From assembly GCA_028821265.1 (NCBI GenBank), contig JAPPGU010000082.1:62001-126000 (forward strand): a stretch of DNA of 64,000 nucleotides, written 5' to 3'. Made by a program: the position numbers and the translations under genes. Below are positions 60,355-64,000 of the stretch, piece after piece (the stretch's first letter is position 1; each line of letters begins with the position of its first letter). The stretch is from a bacterium (GTDB lineage: Bacteria > Actinomycetota > Acidimicrobiia > Spongiisociales > Spongiisociaceae). The notes below the pieces were generated by a model, which searched no databases, was not told the DNA's origin, and saw nothing but the letters and a program-made list of their open reading frames with translations.

Positions 60355-61386
60355 ATGCCAGATAACCCGTTCGTCGTTGCCGGCCAGGACATGGCTGTCG
60401 ATCTGGGTACAGCCAACACCCTTGTATACGTCCGTAACCAGGGCGTCCTGCTCAACGAGCCCTCGGTCGTGGCGATCAACACCAACACCAACGAGGCCCT
60501 GGCCGTGGGTATGGACGCCAAGCGCATGATCGGTCGTACCCCCTCCCACGTGAAGGCGATCCGGCCTCTCCGGGACGGCGTGATCGCCGACTTCGACATC
60601 ACCGAGCGCATGCTCCGTTACTTCATCAAGAAGGTACACCGCCGCCGCTGGGCCAAGCCGAGGATCGTGATCTGCGTCCCGTCCGGCATCACCGGGGTGG
60701 AGCGGCGGGCTGTGGAAGAGGCGGCCTACCACGCCGGCGCCCGCAACGCCTTCACCATCGATGAGCCGATGGCGGCGGCCATCGGATGCGGATTGCCCGT
60801 CAACGAGCCCACCGGGTCGATGGTGGTCGATATCGGGGGAGGGACCACCGAGGTGGCGGTCATCGCCATGGGCGGCATCGTGGTGTCGAAGAGCGTCCGC
60901 GTGGGTGGCGACGACATGGACGAGCGGATCGTCGAATGGGTGAAGAAGGAGCACAACCTCCTCCTGGGCCTGCGCACCGCGGAGCAGATCAAGATGGCGA
61001 TCGGATCGGCCTATCCGTATCACAACGAGCCGAGCGCCGAGGTGAAGGGCCGGGACTTGGTGGCCGGTTTGCCCAAGACCGTGCTGCTCACCGCCTCCGA
61101 GGTAAGGGCGGCCATCCAGGAGCCGCTGTCCATGATGATCGATGCGGTCCGGTACACGCTGGACAACACCCCGCCGGAGTTGGCCGCCGACCTGATGAAC
61201 GTGGGCATCACGATCACGGGCGGCGGAGCCCTGCTCAAGGTACTGCATCACCGGTTGGCGTTCGAGACCGGCTTGCGGGTCGAGATCGCGGAACGGCCCC
61301 TCCAGTCGGTGGTGGTCGGATCCGGCCGATGCCTGGAACAGTTCGACGTCCTGCAGGGAGTCCTCGAGTCATCCGGCCGATTCTGA
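60355..61386 (+). CDS. mreB: Rod-shape-determining protein MreB
   Basis: MAVDLGTANTLVYVRNQGVLLNEPSVVAI; DIGGGTTEVAVIAMGGIV; ITGGGALLKVLHHRLAFETGL. Confidence 0.96.
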   Translation: MPDNPFVVAGQDMAVDLGTANTLVYVRNQGVLLNEPSVVAINTNTNEALAVGMDAKRMIGRTPSHVKAIRPLRDGVIADFDITERMLRYFIKKVHRRRWAKPRIVICVPSGITGVERRAVEEAAYHAGARNAFTIDEPMAAAIGCGLPVNEPTGSMVVDIGGGTTEVAVIAMGGIVVSKSVRVGGDDMDERIVEWVKKEHNLLLGLRTAEQIKMAIGSAYPYHNEPSAEVKGRDLVAGLPKTVLLTASEVRAAIQEPLSMMIDAVRYTLDNTPPELAADLMNVGITITGGGALLKVLHHRLAFETGLRVEIAERPLQSVVVGSGRCLEQFDVLQGVLESSGRF

Positions 61387-61577
61387 GTGGTTCCAGGTCC
61401 GGGAGCCGGATCCGCCGGATGATGAAATGAAGGGTCAGGGAAATCTCCGCTCCGCCAAGACTCTCGAGTGCCGGTAGACAACACCGCCAGCGCGCCGGAG
61501 GCAGAGGGAGGAGGGTCGCCCCGACCGATCGGTCCGCCTACGTCACGATCGCCCTACTCGTAGTCTCACTCACCCTC

Positions 61578-62381
61578 ATGACTCTTGACATCCGGGCGTC
61601 GAGAGGTGGTTTCGGGGCCGACCTTCGCAGCACCGTACAAGTGGTGATGGCGCCGCTCCAAGCGGCTGTGAACGCAGTGGTGACGCCGGTGGTGAGCTTC
61701 TCCGACGGCCTGTCCAACCTGGCCGGGCTCCGTGAGGAGAACCAGCGCCTCCGGGACCGGATCGAGTCCCTGGAACGGGAAGCGGCTCAGGTCGGTCATC
61801 TCGAGTCCCAGGTGTCCGAGTTGGAGACGCTGCTGGCGCTGCGGCTCGGCGAGGACCTGTACCAACTCTCGGTCTCGGCTGAGGTCACGGCCCGCGGGGG
61901 GACCCTCGACCCGACCCTGACCATCGACCGCGGTACCGGTGACGGGGTCCATACCGGCCAGCCGGTGGCGGACGGGCAGGGAGCGCTGATCGGCCTGGTG
62001 TCCGAGGCGGGTGAGGCCGCGGCCAGTGTCATTCCGATCACGTCGCGCCGGGCGCCTGCGGTCACCGTGCGCCTACCCGACGGACAGCGTGGTGTGGTGA
62101 CGGGACAGGGCGCCGGAGCGCTGGAACTCTCCATCCTCGAGGCATCGGATCCGCTGGAGGGTGGCGAGCTGCTGGTGACCTTCGGGCCCTACGGAGACTC
62201 CAACGCCTACCCGAAGGACCTGGATGTCGGCATCGTGGCCGAGGCGGCGGACCCGCAGTTCGGGACCATCAGGGTCCGGGTGGAGCCGACGGGTGATCTC
62301 CAACGCCTGGAGTACGTGGCGGTCATCCCCTGGCCTCCCGCGCCCCAGCTCCGGGCCGGCGAAGCGGATGGGGGAGCGTGA
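61578..62381 (+). CDS. mreC: Rod-shape-determining protein MreC (N-terminus uncertain; frame open from 61431)
   Basis: ATGAAATG-spaced mreB neighbour; coiled coil LREENQRLRDRIESLEREAAQVGHLESQVSELETLL and MreC beta domains; TM helix encoded upstream of the first canonical start. Confidence 0.88.
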   Translation: MTLDIRASRGGFGADLRSTVQVVMAPLQAAVNAVVTPVVSFSDGLSNLAGLREENQRLRDRIESLEREAAQVGHLESQVSELETLLALRLGEDLYQLSVSAEVTARGGTLDPTLTIDRGTGDGVHTGQPVADGQGALIGLVSEAGEAAASVIPITSRRAPAVTVRLPDGQRGVVTGQGAGALELSILEASDPLEGGELLVTFGPYGDSNAYPKDLDVGIVAEAADPQFGTIRVRVEPTGDLQRLEYVAVIPWPPAPQLRAGEADGGA

Positions 62382-62903
62382 ATGGAGGGTCTGCGGTTCT
62401 TGCTCTCCCTGCTGCTGGTGATGGCGGCGGCCCTCGTCCAGACGAGCGTGTTCCACAGTATCAGGCCCCTTGGTGCCAGCCCCGACGTCGTCCTGTTGAT
62501 CGTGGTGGTCGGCGCGATATGGCTCAAGCCCGAGGCGGCCGTCCTGTTGGGCTTCCTGGGCGGGCTGTTGCTGGACGTGCTCGGATCGGCGCCCCTGGGT
62601 CTGAGTGGGCTTGCGTTCACGGTCGGCTCCTACATCACGGTGCGGAGCCGGGATCGCTTCGACTACGGGCTCCCGGTCGGCGTGATGACCGTCGGCGGGA
62701 TCACGTTGGTGACGCTGGTCACCAACGCCCTCATAGGCACCCTGTTCGGAGAGGGCACGCTGGGCAACCCCGACATCATCAGGACACTGCTGCTGGTGCC
62801 GATCTACAACATGGTGTTCGCGCTGGGCGTTCTCCCGCTGGCCGACAGGTTGTTCTCGTGGGTCGCCGGACCGCGCCGTAGCCGGATGCGACGCCGCATA
62901 TGA
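62382..62903 (+). CDS. mreD: Rod-shape-determining protein MreD
   Basis: 173 aa, about 5 TM helices, between mreC and PBP2. Confidence 0.9.
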   Translation: MEGLRFLLSLLLVMAAALVQTSVFHSIRPLGASPDVVLLIVVVGAIWLKPEAAVLLGFLGGLLLDVLGSAPLGLSGLAFTVGSYITVRSRDRFDYGLPVGVMTVGGITLVTLVTNALIGTLFGEGTLGNPDIIRTLLLVPIYNMVFALGVLPLADRLFSWVAGPRRSRMRRRI

Positions 62904-64000
62904 GCGACACGAGGCGGCCCGACGGTCGCGAGCAGGTGACGAACAGTTGGCGGGTGGGCATCCTGGCCCTGCTGTTCACGGGGGCGTTGTCGATCCTGTT
63001 CTTCCGGCTGTGGTTCGTGCAGCTGGCCGCAGGCCCGGAGTGGCTTGTGGAGGCCGACCAGAACATCGTCAGCAGCGAGTCGATCGCGGCGCCACGGGGT
63101 GACATTGTCGACCGGAACGGCATGGTGCTGGCCACTTCCGTACCGGGTCTCATCATCGAGATCGATCGGTCGCTCCTCCCGATCGAGGTCGAGGACGACG
63201 TACTCCAGCGACTGGCGGCCATCCTCGAGCTGTCGCCTGTCGAGGTGCGCCAGGCGGTGGAGCGAACCGGGTCAGGCGAGGTGGCCGCCCTGCCCGAGTT
63301 CGAGATCGACGCCGACACGGCCTATCTGATAATGGAGCAGCGAGCCACCCTGCCGGGTGTCACGGTTCGCGCCCTGCCCGTTCGCGGGTACACGCAGGGG
63401 TCGTTGATGGGTCATGTACTGGGTCACATGGGGTTACCCTCCCCGGGCGATCTCGAGCGACTACCCATAGCCGACACCAACACGCCGATCGGGAAGCTCG
63501 GGGTGGAGCGGGAGTACGAGGAGTTCCTGCGAGGGGCACCCGGGAAGCACGTGTACCGGATAAACCCCGAGGGCGCCATTCTCGAGGAGATCGGGACCGT
63601 CGATCCGACTCCCGGCGCCACGGTCCGGCTGACCCTTGACGTCGAGGCCCAGGCGGAGGTCGAGAGGATCCTGGTCGAGGCCATCGAGCTGTCCAACGCC
63701 CTGAAGGAGACCCGGGAAGAGGAGGGTCCGGCCGAGACGCCACAGCCTACAGAGCGAGCCACAGCCGTGGTGATGGAGGTGAACACGGGCGCCATCCTGG
63801 CCATGGCCTCCTATCCGACCTTCGAGCCGCAGGCCTTCGTGGGCGGCATCGATGTCGACTCCTTCGAAGAGTTGTCGGAACGCCAGGCCTTCAACAACCT
63901 GGCCATCCAGGGTGTGAAGCCGCCCGCGTCCACCTTCAAGTCCATCACCTACGTGACCGCCATGGAGGAGAACATCTTCCCCGAGGGGGTGTCCAGCCCG
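62900..64000 (+). CDS. mrdA: Penicillin-binding protein 2 (peptidoglycan D,D-transpeptidase), truncated by window end
   Basis: ATG at 62900 overlaps mreD stop; APRGDIVDRNGMVLATS, GKLGVEREYEEFLRG, PASTFKSITY active-site SxxK; no stop before 64000. Confidence 0.92.
   Translation, partial: MSDTRRPDGREQVTNSWRVGILALLFTGALSILFFRLWFVQLAAGPEWLVEADQNIVSSESIAAPRGDIVDRNGMVLATSVPGLIIEIDRSLLPIEVEDDVLQRLAAILELSPVEVRQAVERTGSGEVAALPEFEIDADTAYLIMEQRATLPGVTVRALPVRGYTQGSLMGHVLGHMGLPSPGDLERLPIADTNTPIGKLGVEREYEEFLRGAPGKHVYRINPEGAILEEIGTVDPTPGATVRLTLDVEAQAEVERILVEAIELSNALKETREEEGPAETPQPTERATAVVMEVNTGAILAMASYPTFEPQAFVGGIDVDSFEELSERQAFNNLAIQGVKPPASTFKSITYVTAMEENIFPEGVSSP

Overview
High-GC bacterial chromosome segment. 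Gene order and families suggest an actinobacterium, plausibly Acidimicrobiia-like; this is inference, as no marker search was possible. Almost all of it is dense housekeeping sequence: a SepIVA-type locus (coaD-sepIVA-like-DUF177-rpmF-plsX-rnc-mutM-smc-ftsY), an SRP/ribosome-maturation block (ffh-rpsP-khpA-rimM ... trmD-rplS-lepB), F420 biosynthesis (cofG, cofH), yraN-yifB-dprA, rph-rdgB, six tRNA genes, tig-clpP-clpX-valS-folC-ndk, and the mreBCD-PBP2 morphogenesis operon cut by the window end. There are no rRNA genes, CRISPR arrays, prophage or transposase genes. No obvious new multi-gene system was found. The most unusual signals are non-coding or architectural. (1) Two copies of a ~165-bp imperfectly palindromic MITE/ERIC-like element in opposite orientations with co-varying termini; one abuts the -10 box of tRNA-Lys. 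(2) A dispersed family of CTAGTTG heptamer tracts at gene 3' ends that often supply the stop codon and can close all six frames. (3) Interleaved inverted repeats (possible pseudoknot leader) before rplS. (4) A CofH protein with a ~245-aa N-terminal domain I do not recognise. (5) An mreC gene whose conserved membrane helix lies upstream of the first canonical start codon. (6) A 37-aa membrane-protein ORF absent from the supplied track. Many long ORFs in the track are antisense artefacts of high GC.
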